Assembly (NCBI GenBank): GCA_958412345.1 | Contig: CATYSO010000030.1 | Location: forward strand, 1 to 17,191 | Direction: 5' to 3' | From: an uncultured Collinsella sp. | GTDB lineage: Bacteria > Actinomycetota > Coriobacteriia > Coriobacteriales > Coriobacteriaceae | DNA: 17,191 bases | Translations under genes and position numbers: made by a program | The notes under the pieces: generated by a model | Databases searched by the model: none | What the model saw: the letters and a program-made list of their open reading frames with translations, nothing else | What the model was told of the DNA's origin: nothing | Shown: positions 1 to 8,616 of the stretch, in pieces | How the letters are laid out: each line of letters opens with the position of its first letter | Position numbering within the stretch: the stretch's first letter is position 1

Positions 1-51
1 CTTTTCTCGAACCTTAATTTCAAAGTCCAAGAAATGGGATGCAGTTCAAAT

Positions 52-160
52 GACTGAAACCACTCATTGGGGACAGACTTAAATGAGTGCCTCCAGGGAC
101 AGTCCCTGCCAGCCCGGCCGACGAGCCGGCAATCCGACAAAGACTGTCCCCGATGACTAG
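52..160. repeat. Palindromic intergenic repeat, copy A
   Basis: This is a non-coding element just downstream of the FtsX-like permease stop codon. Its first module spans 62-88, with 8-bp inverted arms (cactcatt at 61-68, aatgagtg at 82-89) around the core ggggacagactta. Its second module has the arms gggacagtc (96-104) and gactgtccc (142-150), enclosing a GC-rich inner hairpin (ccggc at 114-118, gccgg at 125-129). The 27 bases at 62-88 are identical to 3670-3696, and both modules recur in copy B. The family looks like the REP-type palindromes scattered in bacterial genomes, sometimes mobilised by RAYT/IS200-like Y1 transposases; that link is inference, as no transposase is present here. In the minus orientation it would form the 3' end of the FtsX mRNA. 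Confidence 0.75.
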
Positions 161-183
161 TCGTTTAAGAACGTCCCCAATTG

Positions 184-2850
184 CTACTCTTGCACCTTGA
201 GGGCTTCGGCCAGGCTGACGCGCTTGATAGAACGCGTGTGCAGCAGCGCCACGACCAGGTAGGTCGCAAAGCCAATGCCGACGCATGCAGCCATGGACCA
301 AGCGGGCACGTAGATCTCGATATTGCCGTTATAGGCGAGCAGCATCGAGCGGAAGATGGCCGTGAGCGAGCCGATGATCACCGGCAGGCTCAGCACGAGC
401 GACGCCGCCACGCACAGCGTGATCGAGCGGATGTACAGATGCGAGATCTCGCTATCGCGATAGCCAAAGACTTTCATGTAGCTGATCGAACGGGCGCTGT
501 GGTCGATCACAGCCTTGGTCAGCAGGTACATAAACAGCAGGAAGATGAACACCGCAAGCCCAACCATCATGCCGATCATGTCGCTCATCATGCCGATGAA
601 CTGGTCGCCCACGGCGCGCATGTCGTCGGGCGTGGTGTCGCCGGCAAAGTAGCGCGCGTCGAGGTCGAGCTTCTCGTTGCTCACATAGCCGTTAAAGTAG
701 GCGGCGTCGTTGCCGAACAGCTCGTTAAAGTCATCGATGCTCATATAGATATTCATGTCCGACTTAGAGCCCCAAACGCAGTCCTTGCCCGCGTACTTAA
801 AGGAATAATTCTCGCCCTCATACTTGTCGTGGAGCGTGACCTTCTGGCCCTCGCTCCAGCCAAACTTATCGAGCAGGCCGCCGCCAAAGACGACGTGTCC
901 GTCGCCGATGTTGAGGCCCTTCCAGTAGCGCGAGTTTGCCGAGATGCCGTAGACGGAAATCGTCTCCTCGCCATTACCATCGCCGCGGTCGTATTGCAGC
1001 TGGTAAACGGCATATTTCTCGGCCTGCGCGATTGCGCCTGCACCGTTGTCGGTCGTGTTAACCGGGTGAATGTCGTCGTTGTCGGTGTCGATCTTAGAGG
1101 CCTTGTCGATCAGGTCGATAGCCTCGTCGCGGTTGCAGCCGAGGGCATCGGCAAGGTCGTCGAGGCGCGCATAAAGCGCATCCTTCTTGTCTTGGACCTT
1201 GGCGAGCGCGTCCTGCGCCGCGGCCAGGCTCTCGGCAGACGGAGATGCGGTCGCGGCATCGGCTGCCGTCTGCGCCGCATCGGCCGCGTCGTCAAGCTCG
1301 TCATCGGCATCCTGGGCGGCGGAAAGCAGCGCGCCGTCAACCGACTGCAAGCGCTCGAGTGCCGACCACTGCTCGCGCTCCTCGGCAGTGCCCTCGAGCT
1401 CCAGCGACGCCTTGAGTGTGTACTGATGCTCGGCGACCAGGCTCGTCTCCAGGTTGTCGGCGTAATGCGTCATCGTGGGCAGAATCGCCAGGCCAAAGAG
1501 CAGCAGCAGCGACCCAAACGCGATGCCCACGAAAAGCGTGGCGAAGTTGCCCAGGTTGCGCAGGAAGACGCGCAGGCGGAAGCGGGAGACAAAGCCCATG
1601 CGCTCCGGCAGCTGCAGACCGCGCTTGGTACCCGACTTGCCGCTCGCCTCGTGACGAAGGAACTGCAGCGGCGTCTTGCCCATCTTGCGAAGCAGGCCCA
1701 CCAGCGTGATGAAAATGAGTGCGGCGGCAGGAACCACGGCACACTTCACGAAGATCCCCCAGCTCCAGTACACCTGGAAGGACGGCAGGCTGTACGAGCC
1801 GTAGTAGAGACCGCGCATGGGCTCGGTAAAGAACGCAACGCCGAGCGCGGTGCCCAAAAGTGCCGCGACCACGCCCACGATAGCGGGAAGTGCCAGGTAG
1901 TGCAGCACGATCTCGCGGCGGCGATAGCCGCTGGCGAGCAGCGTGCCGATGATGGCGCTCTCCTCCTCGATGGTGGCGTCGGTAAGAACCACAAAGACGA
2001 ACGCCATGATCACGATGATTATATTGAGCAGCGTCATCCACATCATGGAGTCGCCGTCCACGTCGTCGCGCGCATAGCCAATGCCCTGATTGGAATCGGC
2101 ATCGATCAGATCGTCTACGCGCGCATCGGCATCGGTCAGCGCCTCGACCATATCCTGCTCGGCATCGATGCGGTCCGCGGTGGAGAGGTCACGATCGGTA
2201 AAGGTAAAGGAGTAGGTGTAGGCGGGCGCGCCGCCGGCGTCCTCAAGCGCGGCAAAGCCGGCGTCGGTGACCTCGGCCACGCCGTACGTGATGGTGTTCA
2301 CCGTGAAGTCCGAATTGTTGAGGAACAGCGCCTGACTATCGGGCTGGGTCATGATGCCACAGATGGTGTAGATGCGGCCCTCGAGCTCGACCCTATCGCC
2401 CACGGCGAGGTCGTTGTTGGTGGCGAAAACACGGTCGATGGCCACCTCGTCGTCCGCCTTGGGCTGCCTGCCCTCACAGTAGGACGCGATATCGACCTTG
2501 GTGCGGTGCGCATAGGTGCGCAGGGTGCGCTTGGTGCCGTCGTCGCCAGCCGCCTTTTTAATGATGGCGTCGATGGAGAAATTCTTGTAGAGCGTGACGC
2601 CACCGACGTCGCCGGCTGCATCCTCGGCGGCCTTGAGCTGGTCTTTGGTAGCCTCGAAGGAGGTGGTCACGCGGCCATCCTCAATCGTGTACTCGTCGCG
2701 CATATCGTCGATGAGGCAGCCGATGGAATGCGCCGCGAGCAAAAAGCCCGACGTGAGGGCGATGCTTCCGCACATGAGCAGAAAAATGCCCAGGTACTTA
2801 CCGATATTGCGGCGCAGCTCGCGGGGAAGTCGTTTTGCGAGAGGTGACAT
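184..2850 (-). CDS. FtsX-like ABC transporter permease (two FtsX modules)
   Basis: This is the membrane subunit of an ABC exporter of the MacB/LolCE/FtsX superfamily, about 888 residues long. An N-terminal helix (about residues 18-45, GIFLLMCGSIALTSGFLLAA) is followed by a large extracellular domain. A three-helix FtsX core follows (about 270-390), with the typical cytoplasmic motif IGTLLASGYRRREI. A second helix plus extracellular domain begins near 428-460, and a second core contains SYMKVFGYRDSEI. The second extracellular domain holds an alanine/aspartate-rich helical stretch (about 505-570) that looks like a coiled coil. The ATG at 2850 is preferred; a TTG at 2865 would overlap the ATPase stop. 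The ATPase gene ends 8 bases upstream, so the two are co-transcribed. The substrate cannot be read from the sequence; peptides, drugs or lipoproteins are the family's usual cargo. Confidence 0.9.
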   Translation of the reverse strand: MSPLAKRLPRELRRNIGKYLGIFLLMCGSIALTSGFLLAAHSIGCLIDDMRDEYTIEDGRVTTSFEATKDQLKAAEDAAGDVGGVTLYKNFSIDAIIKKAAGDDGTKRTLRTYAHRTKVDIASYCEGRQPKADDEVAIDRVFATNNDLAVGDRVELEGRIYTICGIMTQPDSQALFLNNSDFTVNTITYGVAEVTDAGFAALEDAGGAPAYTYSFTFTDRDLSTADRIDAEQDMVEALTDADARVDDLIDADSNQGIGYARDDVDGDSMMWMTLLNIIIVIMAFVFVVLTDATIEEESAIIGTLLASGYRRREIVLHYLALPAIVGVVAALLGTALGVAFFTEPMRGLYYGSYSLPSFQVYWSWGIFVKCAVVPAAALIFITLVGLLRKMGKTPLQFLRHEASGKSGTKRGLQLPERMGFVSRFRLRVFLRNLGNFATLFVGIAFGSLLLLFGLAILPTMTHYADNLETSLVAEHQYTLKASLELEGTAEEREQWSALERLQSVDGALLSAAQDADDELDDAADAAQTAADAATASPSAESLAAAQDALAKVQDKKDALYARLDDLADALGCNRDEAIDLIDKASKIDTDNDDIHPVNTTDNGAGAIAQAEKYAVYQLQYDRGDGNGEETISVYGISANSRYWKGLNIGDGHVVFGGGLLDKFGWSEGQKVTLHDKYEGENYSFKYAGKDCVWGSKSDMNIYMSIDDFNELFGNDAAYFNGYVSNEKLDLDARYFAGDTTPDDMRAVGDQFIGMMSDMIGMMVGLAVFIFLLFMYLLTKAVIDHSARSISYMKVFGYRDSEISHLYIRSITLCVAASLVLSLPVIIGSLTAIFRSMLLAYNGNIEIYVPAWSMAACVGIGFATYLVVALLHTRSIKRVSLAEALKVQE

Positions 2851-2858
2851 GGCGCCGC

Positions 2859-3584
<726 letters not shown>

Positions 3585-3613
3585 TGTTAGCCTTCTGCTA
3601 CTTTTCTAGGCTA

Positions 3614-3641
3614 ATAGTAAACCCAGGTGAACTATTTTTAA
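3614..3641 (-). promoter_or_regulatory. Candidate promoter of the FtsX-type ABC operon
   Basis: On the minus strand a -10-like TACTAT (3614-3619) lies 16 bases downstream of a -35-like TTAAAA (3636-3641), each matching the consensus at four of six positions. The -10 is about 30 bases upstream of the ATPase start. The stretch is clearly more AT-rich than the coding DNA around it. It is a prediction from base pattern only. Confidence 0.4.
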
Positions 3642-3662
3642 GCGACGTGCGCGAACTATTTT
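3629..3662 (-). promoter_or_regulatory. 10-bp direct repeat, possible operator
   Basis: The sequence gaactatttt occurs at 3629-3638 and again at 3653-3662, a spacing of 24 bases start to start. The first copy overlaps the candidate -35 element of the ABC operon. Two identical sites about two helical turns apart upstream of a promoter suggest binding by a dimeric regulator, such as a response regulator. No regulator is identified. Confidence 0.4.
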
Positions 3663-3669
3663 CCAACCT

Positions 3670-3809
3670 ACTCATTGGGGACAGACTTAAATGAGTGAAA
3701 TCGCTCATTTAAGTCTGTCCCCAATGAGTGGTCCCCAAGTGCCGACATATTGGGACAGTCCCTGCCAGCCCTGCCGGCGAATCGGCAAAGACTGTCCCCA
3801 ATGACTAGG
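3670..3809. repeat. Palindromic intergenic repeat, copy B (extended form)
   Basis: This element lies between the two ABC operons and abuts the stop codon at 3813. The first part is a perfect 26-bp inverted repeat (3670-3695 and 3704-3729) with an 8-base loop, so its transcript would fold into a very stable hairpin. The second part repeats the other module of copy A: gggacagtc at 3752-3760 and gactgtccc at 3790-3798. An inner hairpin tgccg/cggca (3772-3776, 3783-3787) sits inside it. Copy A has only one arm of the large palindrome, so copy B is the longer form. In minus-strand transcripts both copies sit in the 3' untranslated region. Terminator, mRNA-stabilising and passive REP-like roles all fit. 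Confidence 0.8.
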
Positions 3810-3812
3810 CGG

Positions 3813-5018
3813 CTAGGCGTGGGATTTGTTGTGGGCGAGGGCTAGGCCTATGGCGGCGATGGCGGCGGCGAAGAGTACGGTAATGCCCAGGTCGCAGGCG
3901 ATGTCGCCCAGCACGGCAGACGTCAGGTCCGACGCGAGCGCCTTGCTGATCGCGTCGTTCACCCAATATGTCGGCACAAAGTGCGCCACCGTCTGCACGG
4001 CCGAGCCCATGAGCGACAGCGGCATCCAGGCGCCGCCCAAAAACGTCATGAGCATGCCGAGCAGGTTACCCACGCCGTTGAGCAGCTCCTCGCGCGCACC
4101 CAGGCCCGACAGCGTAAAGCCAACGGCCAGGGGCGTGCACGCCAGGGCAAACGTTGCCGCCAGCGCCAGACACACGCGGCCCACGCCGACCTCGGCAACC
4201 GCGCCGGCAAAGCCCACGACGCCCATCATGCTCGACACAAGCCAGATGCAAACGGTGAGCACCGCGGCGGCCGCGAACACGGCAAGCGAGCGCTGGCGCT
4301 CGGAGACCGGGCCGGCATCCATGCGGCGCACGCGCTCGGGCTCGTTCATGCCCGAGAACACCAGGCCCACCGACACGATGACCGACGAGATAATCGCGTA
4401 CGCGCCAAAGTTGAAATACGACTCGAGCGTGGCGGCGGCAGTCGAATCGACCTTGACCTGCTCGATCTGGACCTCGGCGCGCTTGGCGGCGGCGTGCTCG
4501 GCGGCCTTGGCGACGTCGCCGTCGGAAGCAGCGGGCTCAAGCGCGGCCGCAGCACCCGCGAGCGAGATCCAGCGCGAGGCCTCGGCAGACGAAAGCGCCG
4601 CCGCCATGGTGCCGGAGCCGTAGGTCACATCGAGCTTGGGCAGGGCCTCCCCCGCACGGGCGGCCGCGATTAGGTCGTCCTCAAACCCGTCCGGGATAAA
4701 GAACACGCAGTCGGCGCTGCCCTTGGCACTGTTGCTCTTGGAGAGCGCGTCCGCAAGATCGTACGTGTCGTCGCCGACGCCTGTGACCAGGTCAAAGCGC
4801 GACCCCAAGTGCTTGGTGAGCGCCCTCGAAAGGTCGCTGTCGTCGCGATCGACCACGATCACGTTGGTGTCGTAGGGCTTGTATTCGGTGAGCTGCGACG
4901 AATTCCAGCTCACCGAAGCCGCGATGAACACGCCCATGAGCGAGATGAACACCGTATAGATGAGCAGGTAGAACGGGTGCGCCAGCGCCATGCGAAGCGC
5001 AGTCTTAAAGGTGCTCAT
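3813..5018 (-). CDS. ABC-2 type transporter permease (second permease of the pair)
   Basis: This integral membrane subunit of an ABC-2-type exporter is 401 residues long from the ATG at 5018. One N-terminal helix (about 12-36, FYLLIYTVFISLMGVFIAASV) is followed by a large extracellular domain of roughly 170 residues. A C-terminal block of five or six helices follows, including YAIISSVIVSVGLVFSGM and VLTVCIWLVSSMMGVVGF, ending in a short polar tail. This is the layout of the ABC2_membrane_3 / YhaP-like group. The start is chosen because GGAAGGAG lies five bases before the ATG; the TTG at 5033 would place that site inside the gene. It overlaps the end of the preceding permease by 14 bases, so translational coupling is likely. 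The substrate is unknown. Confidence 0.88.
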   Translation of the reverse strand: MSTFKTALRMALAHPFYLLIYTVFISLMGVFIAASVSWNSSQLTEYKPYDTNVIVVDRDDSDLSRALTKHLGSRFDLVTGVGDDTYDLADALSKSNSAKGSADCVFFIPDGFEDDLIAAARAGEALPKLDVTYGSGTMAAALSSAEASRWISLAGAAAALEPAASDGDVAKAAEHAAAKRAEVQIEQVKVDSTAAATLESYFNFGAYAIISSVIVSVGLVFSGMNEPERVRRMDAGPVSERQRSLAVFAAAAVLTVCIWLVSSMMGVVGFAGAVAEVGVGRVCLALAATFALACTPLAVGFTLSGLGAREELLNGVGNLLGMLMTFLGGAWMPLSLMGSAVQTVAHFVPTYWVNDAISKALASDLTSAVLGDIACDLGITVLFAAAIAAIGLALAHNKSHA

Positions 5019-6192
5019 AGCGGCTCCTTCCAAAGATCAGCGTAGCGGCGACGACAAACACCAAGGTCATAAGGACAAGCGCGCCCGCGCGCACGGCAAA
5101 GGGGCCCAGGTCCTCAAAGAAATACAGGCGGTTGAACATGTCGCAGATGAGCTTGACGGGATTGAGCCAGCACTCGGCCGGGCAGGCGCGGGCGACGTCG
5201 TCGGCAAGCGCCATCGCCGGCTCGCCGTAAAGGCCGGCGAACAGGGCGCACGTGGTGGCGAAGCCCGTGAGGATACCCGACTTGGACGCCTTGCCTCCCT
5301 TAACGGGCAGCGTGCCCACAAAGAGCCCCAAGCCCGTTGCGGCAAGCGCGGATGCGGCGCCGCCCACCAGGCACAGTCCCTCGCGCCCGCCAAAGTCGAC
5401 GCCCACGACCAGACGCACGTAGCCGATCGCGATCGCCATCGAGGCAAAGGAAACCAGCCACGAGCCGATAAAAATTCCGGCTAGCGACGCCGTCTTGGAA
5501 AGGCCGCCCACGCAGCGACGGGCCCCTAAGCCCGACAGATTGGGCTGCAAATCGACGACGCTCAAGGCGGCAAACTCGGCAGACATCATCGCTACCAGGC
5601 CAAAGAGCGCGTAGTAGTAGATGGTCGTACCGTCGGGCGTGGTGCGTGTCAGGCTCACGCGACGGGTTCCGCCCTCGAGCGACAGGGCGCGCGCAACCGC
5701 CTCCGGGTCGGCAAGCGCCGCCGGGTTGTCCTGGGCAATCTGGGCCATGAGCTCGGCATTTTGCGTATACGAGCTTGCCACCGTCTCCAGGATGCTGCGG
5801 TCGACGAGCACCGTGGACGCGCGCGAGCTGTCGTAGCTCGAGAGCAGCGTGAGCCCGGGCGTGCCCGCGGCATCGACCGTGTAGATGCCCGCGACCTCGC
5901 CGGCCTTGAGTGCGCAGTTCGCGGTGGCTGCATCCTCGCACTCGTGAATCTCGAGCAGCTGATCGTCACCCTCCTTAGACAGCGAGGCCGCCACGTCCTT
6001 AAAGGTCGACGCGTCCCAGGCTTCGTCAGTCACGATGGCCACCGGCACCGGGTCGACCTTGCCGTCGGAGCTCAGGTTCGCAAACATAAACATGAACATC
6101 GTGGAAAGCGCGATGGGAAAGACCGCGCCCCAGACCCACGTGCTCGGCCGACGCAGCAGCGTCTTGAGCGTGATGATGATGGTGTTGAACAT
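5005..6192 (-). CDS. ABC-2 type transporter permease (first permease of the pair)
   Basis: This 395-residue membrane subunit probably pairs with the next permease as a heterodimer driven by the upstream ATPase. It starts with MFNTIIITLKTLLRRPSTW and a first helix at about 19-39. An extracellular domain of about 150 residues follows, then a helical block beginning near TTIYYYALFGLVAMMSAEF and ending with ALVLMTLVFVVAATLIFG. The layout matches its neighbour although the sequences differ, pointing to an old duplication followed by specialisation. The ATG at 6192 lies nine bases after the ATPase stop, with only a G-rich weak ribosome site (GGGGG), consistent with coupled translation. Family assignment is firm; function beyond export is inference. 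Confidence 0.88.
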   Translation of the reverse strand: MFNTIIITLKTLLRRPSTWVWGAVFPIALSTMFMFMFANLSSDGKVDPVPVAIVTDEAWDASTFKDVAASLSKEGDDQLLEIHECEDAATANCALKAGEVAGIYTVDAAGTPGLTLLSSYDSSRASTVLVDRSILETVASSYTQNAELMAQIAQDNPAALADPEAVARALSLEGGTRRVSLTRTTPDGTTIYYYALFGLVAMMSAEFAALSVVDLQPNLSGLGARRCVGGLSKTASLAGIFIGSWLVSFASMAIAIGYVRLVVGVDFGGREGLCLVGGAASALAATGLGLFVGTLPVKGGKASKSGILTGFATTCALFAGLYGEPAMALADDVARACPAECWLNPVKLICDMFNRLYFFEDLGPFAVRAGALVLMTLVFVVAATLIFGRSRYEHL

Positions 6193-6201
6193 GGCCGCCC
6201 C

Positions 6202-7140
6202 CTAGTCGCGCAGCTCGCGGCCGGTGATCTCGAGGAACACGTCGTTGAGGGTCGGCGGCTCGGAGTAGATGCGACCGAGTGGTACGTCGTGCGAGCGCAG
6301 CGCGTCGAGGATGTCGGTCAGGTTATGCGGGCTCGCTTCGCACGAGAACGTGAGCTGGCCCGCCGTCGCCGCCAAGTCCAAGACATGCGGCAGACTCGCA
6401 ACGGCAGCGAGTGCCGCGCTCGGCACCTCACCGACCTCGATCACGACCTTCTCGCCCATCTGGATCATGCGCTTGAGCTCGTCGTTGGTGCCCTGCGCCA
6501 GCACACGCCCGCCGTCCATGATCATGATGCGACTGCAGATCTGCTCGACTTCCTCCATGTAATGGCTGGTATACACCACCGTGGCGCCTTCGTCGCGCAG
6601 GCGGCAGATGCCTTCCAGGATGGCATTGCGGCTTTGCGGATCGACCGCCACCGTGGGCTCGTCAAAAAAGATGAGCTCGGGCTTGTGCGCGATGCCGCAG
6701 GCAATGTTCAGACGACGCGCCAGGCCGCCCGAGAGCTTGCCGGGGCGGAACTTCGTAAAGTCGCCCAGGCCGACAAAGTCGATCGCCTCGTCCACCAACG
6801 CGCGGCGGCGCTTGCGATCGTTGACGTAGAGGCTGCAGAAATAATCGATGTTCTCGCGCACGGTGAGCTCGTCGAACACCGCCACCTGCTGCGGCACCAC
6901 GCCAATGCGGCGCTTAAGGTCATAGCGGGCGGGCGTCATGGGCTCGCCGAACAGCTCGATGGTGCCCTTGTCGTAGGCGAGCAGCTGCAGGATGCAGTTG
7001 ATGGACGTGGTCTTGCCCGAGCCGTTGGGGCCGAGCAAGCCGAAGATCTCGCCAGGGGCGATGTTCAGGTTAAAGTGGTCGAGCGCGATAAGGTCGTCAT
7101 AGCGCTTGACGAGGTTTTCGACGTAGACGATGTCTGTCAT
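6202..7140 (-). CDS. ABC transporter ATP-binding protein, CcmA/ABC-2 exporter type
   Basis: This cytoplasmic ATPase is the first gene of a three-gene export operon with two ABC-2 permeases. Of 312 residues, about 230 form the nucleotide-binding domain and about 80 a C-terminal regulatory extension, the usual size for drug/bacteriocin/sodium exporters of the CcmA (DrrA/NatA-like) group. Motifs are Walker A GPNGSGKT (37-44), the Q-loop in VVPQQ, the signature LSGGLARRLNIACG (from 136), Walker B LIFFDEP (156-162) and the switch histidine in TSHYMEE (H193). The signature has LARR where LSGGMKRR is common. The start is the ATG at 7140, with GAAGGG eight bases upstream; the GTG at 7206 lacks a ribosome site. 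It is divergent from the two-component system, which probably controls it. Confidence 0.93.
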   Translation of the reverse strand: MTDIVYVENLVKRYDDLIALDHFNLNIAPGEIFGLLGPNGSGKTTSINCILQLLAYDKGTIELFGEPMTPARYDLKRRIGVVPQQVAVFDELTVRENIDYFCSLYVNDRKRRRALVDEAIDFVGLGDFTKFRPGKLSGGLARRLNIACGIAHKPELIFFDEPTVAVDPQSRNAILEGICRLRDEGATVVYTSHYMEEVEQICSRIMIMDGGRVLAQGTNDELKRMIQMGEKVVIEVGEVPSAALAAVASLPHVLDLAATAGQLTFSCEASPHNLTDILDALRSHDVPLGRIYSEPPTLNDVFLEITGRELRD

Positions 7141-7300
7141 GAGGCGGCCCTTCTGTTGCTTGCGGCCCGGTACGATTGCATCATCGCAGGAGCGGGCGGG
7201 CCGCACCAGTGAGCTTTGTCACGAGTGCGGGGGCCGGCGTCACGCAAGGAGGGTTTTACACGGTTGCGGGCGCAGCCATATCCCCCGTCGATAGGTCTAT

Positions 7301-7356
7301 CTATCATTTTTGATAGCTGTATCTAGCAAAAATGATAGATACAGCTATCAAAAATG
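7301..7356. promoter_or_regulatory. Perfect 21-bp AT-rich inverted repeat, probable operator
   Basis: The arms 7305-7325 and 7336-7356 are exact reverse complements around a 10-base spacer. The hexamer ctatca or its complement tgatag occurs four times (7301, 7311, 7333, 7345), so smaller nested palindromes also exist. The outer arms contain gatagctgtatc and its complement. No U-tract follows on either strand, which argues against a simple terminator. The site lies about 145 bases upstream of the ABC-2 ATPase start and about 115 upstream of the kinase, so a regulator bound here could act on both. The binding protein is unknown; the neighbouring response regulator is an obvious candidate. Confidence 0.6.
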
Positions 7357-7458
7357 CTCAGGTGAAATGATTGTCGGCGAGATATAGTCGCGGTCCCCCT
7401 TGCTGGGACAAATGTCACGGTTGCTCCCGGTGGGGCCTCCCCCGTGCGCGGCATCGCG

Positions 7459-7464
7459 TACAAT
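7459..7464 (+). promoter_or_regulatory. -10 box for a possibly leaderless histidine kinase mRNA
   Basis: TACAAT matches the -10 consensus at five of six positions. It ends six bases before the ATG at 7471, so transcription would start at or next to the first base of the start codon. No Shine-Dalgarno sequence precedes this ATG, which agrees with a leaderless message, a common form in Actinobacteria. I see no good -35 at 16-18 bases upstream, where the DNA is GC-rich. Confidence 0.5.
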
Positions 7465-7470
7465 ACCCGT

Positions 7471-8616
7471 ATGAACAAGCTATTCGACAAATCGATCGTG
7501 CTGGCGTGCTGTATCGCAGCCGCCCTGGGCCTTGCTGTGGACGCGCGCTTGGTCGCAGCGTTTTGCCTTGGCGTTGTCATCGCCGCGCTGGCCGAGGTCG
7601 CGCAGGGAGAACGCGCCCGTCGCGCCAGCGAGGCCGCGAGCTACGCTTACATTATGGTGGCCGTCTTTGCGCCGTCGTTTGCTCCGTTTGCACCCCTCGC
7701 CTTCTATGACATCGCGCGACGCGTGCGCCGTGAGCACGTCTGGCCTGCGCTGGGAATTGGCATCACCTTTGCCTTCTCACTCGTCGCGGGCCTTCGCAGC
7801 GGTGCGCTCACCGCCCGAACGCTCCTGTTGACCGCCATCCTTTCGGTCGCCGCCACCTTACTGTCGTTGCGCACCGCCCAGTTGGAACGTGAGCAGGAGC
7901 GCATGCGTCGCACCCGTGACGAACTGCAGGAACGAGCCCTCGCGCTCGAGGCGCGCAACCGCGACCTTGCCGACCGCCAGGACTACGAGGTCGAGCTCGC
8001 GACGCTCGCCGAACGCGCACGCATCGCGCGCGAGATCCACGATAACGTGGGCCACCAGCTCACGCGTGCCTCACTACAAACCGAAGCCCTACGCGTGGTC
8101 CACGCCAACGAGCCCGGCGTCGCCGCCGACTTCGCCGACGTCAAGCGCACGGTCGATGAGGCGCTTCAGCTCGTGCGCACCAGCGTCCACGCGCTCAACG
8201 ACAACGCGGCCAATCTCTCCGTGCAGCTCGAACGCATCGTTAAGGACGCGCGCTCGGACGGCGGTCCGCAGATTGAACTTGAAGTTATGACCGAACATGC
8301 ACCCGCAAACGTCGCGAACTGCTTTGCGGCGGTCCTGCGCGAGGCGCTCTCCAACACCATGCGCCACGCCCGCGCTCAAAACGTTACCGTGCGATGCATG
8401 GAGCATCCGTCGTTTTACCAGCTCATTGTTAGCGACGATGGCGCGGGCGGGGTTCAAGCAAGCGGCCGCGGCGCCGCAGAAGGCATGGGGCTCGTCTCCA
8501 TGCGCGAGCGCGTCGAGGCGCTTGGCGGAACCTTCACCGCCGGCCTGCGCGCCGGCGCCCCCGGCTGGCGCGTGTTTGCCACCGTCCCCAAACAGCAAGG
8601 AGATGAGGCCCGATGA
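7471..8616 (+). CDS. Sensor histidine kinase, DesK/NarX-like (HisKA_3) family
   Basis: This membrane-bound sensor kinase phosphorylates the response regulator encoded next to it. It has 381 residues. The first 135 form about four or five membrane helices with almost no extracellular loop, so it probably senses a signal in or at the membrane. A charged coiled-coil linker follows (about 135-175, ERMRRTRDELQERALALE). The dimerisation box is ERARIAREIHDNVGHQL, with the phospho-acceptor H190. The ATPase domain shows an N-box around EALSNTMRHAR (N295), SDDGAGG (about 321-327) and GMGLVSMRERVEALGG. The start is the ATG at 7471; an upstream in-frame GTG at 7444 would put the -10 box inside the gene. 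The stop overlaps the regulator start as ATGA, showing a coupled operon. Confidence 0.93.
   Translation: MNKLFDKSIVLACCIAAALGLAVDARLVAAFCLGVVIAALAEVAQGERARRASEAASYAYIMVAVFAPSFAPFAPLAFYDIARRVRREHVWPALGIGITFAFSLVAGLRSGALTARTLLLTAILSVAATLLSLRTAQLEREQERMRRTRDELQERALALEARNRDLADRQDYEVELATLAERARIAREIHDNVGHQLTRASLQTEALRVVHANEPGVAADFADVKRTVDEALQLVRTSVHALNDNAANLSVQLERIVKDARSDGGPQIELEVMTEHAPANVANCFAAVLREALSNTMRHARAQNVTVRCMEHPSFYQLIVSDDGAGGVQASGRGAAEGMGLVSMRERVEALGGTFTAGLRAGAPGWRVFATVPKQQGDEAR

Larger units (their letters stand above)
7141..7470. promoter_or_regulatory. Divergent regulatory region between exporter and two-component operons
   Basis: I see no gene in these 330 bases. They separate the minus-strand ABC-2 operon from the plus-strand histidine kinase gene. 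The half next to the ATPase is GC-rich, and I could not place a convincing promoter for that operon in it. The middle (about 7290-7360) is sharply AT-rich and carries a perfect inverted repeat. The right end carries a -10-like box immediately before the kinase start. An AAGGAGG-like stretch at 7247-7253 precedes a TTG-initiated frame of about 20 codons, which I do not call as a gene. Confidence 0.7.

Noticed and set aside
1851..1990. Coordinates here are residues: domain R10 first seemed to lack the catalytic Glu (a Tyr at 1934)
   Set aside because: Re-aligning on the downstream GITA and DNGDGTL motifs places YTAFE in register with YTLRE, so E1938 fills the role.
181..2847. An 888-codon plus-strand open frame opposite the FtsX permease gene
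   Set aside because: It mirrors the real gene on the other strand, has a low-complexity H/R/V/A-rich translation, no recognisable domain and no ribosome site. Long antisense frames are expected in GC-rich genes.
7141..7206. GTG at 7206 as the start of the ABC-2 ATPase
   Set aside because: The extra 22 residues are not part of the conserved domain, and the ATG at 7140 has GAAGGG upstream.
7247..7326. A 20-codon TTG-initiated leader peptide behind an AAGGAGG-like site
   Set aside because: The start codon is weak, the spacing is at the long end and the frame runs into the palindrome. There is no independent support.
7444..7470. GTG at 7444 as the histidine kinase start
   Set aside because: It adds nine residues without a ribosome site and would place the TACAAT box inside the gene. 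The ATG at 7471 begins a normal membrane protein start.
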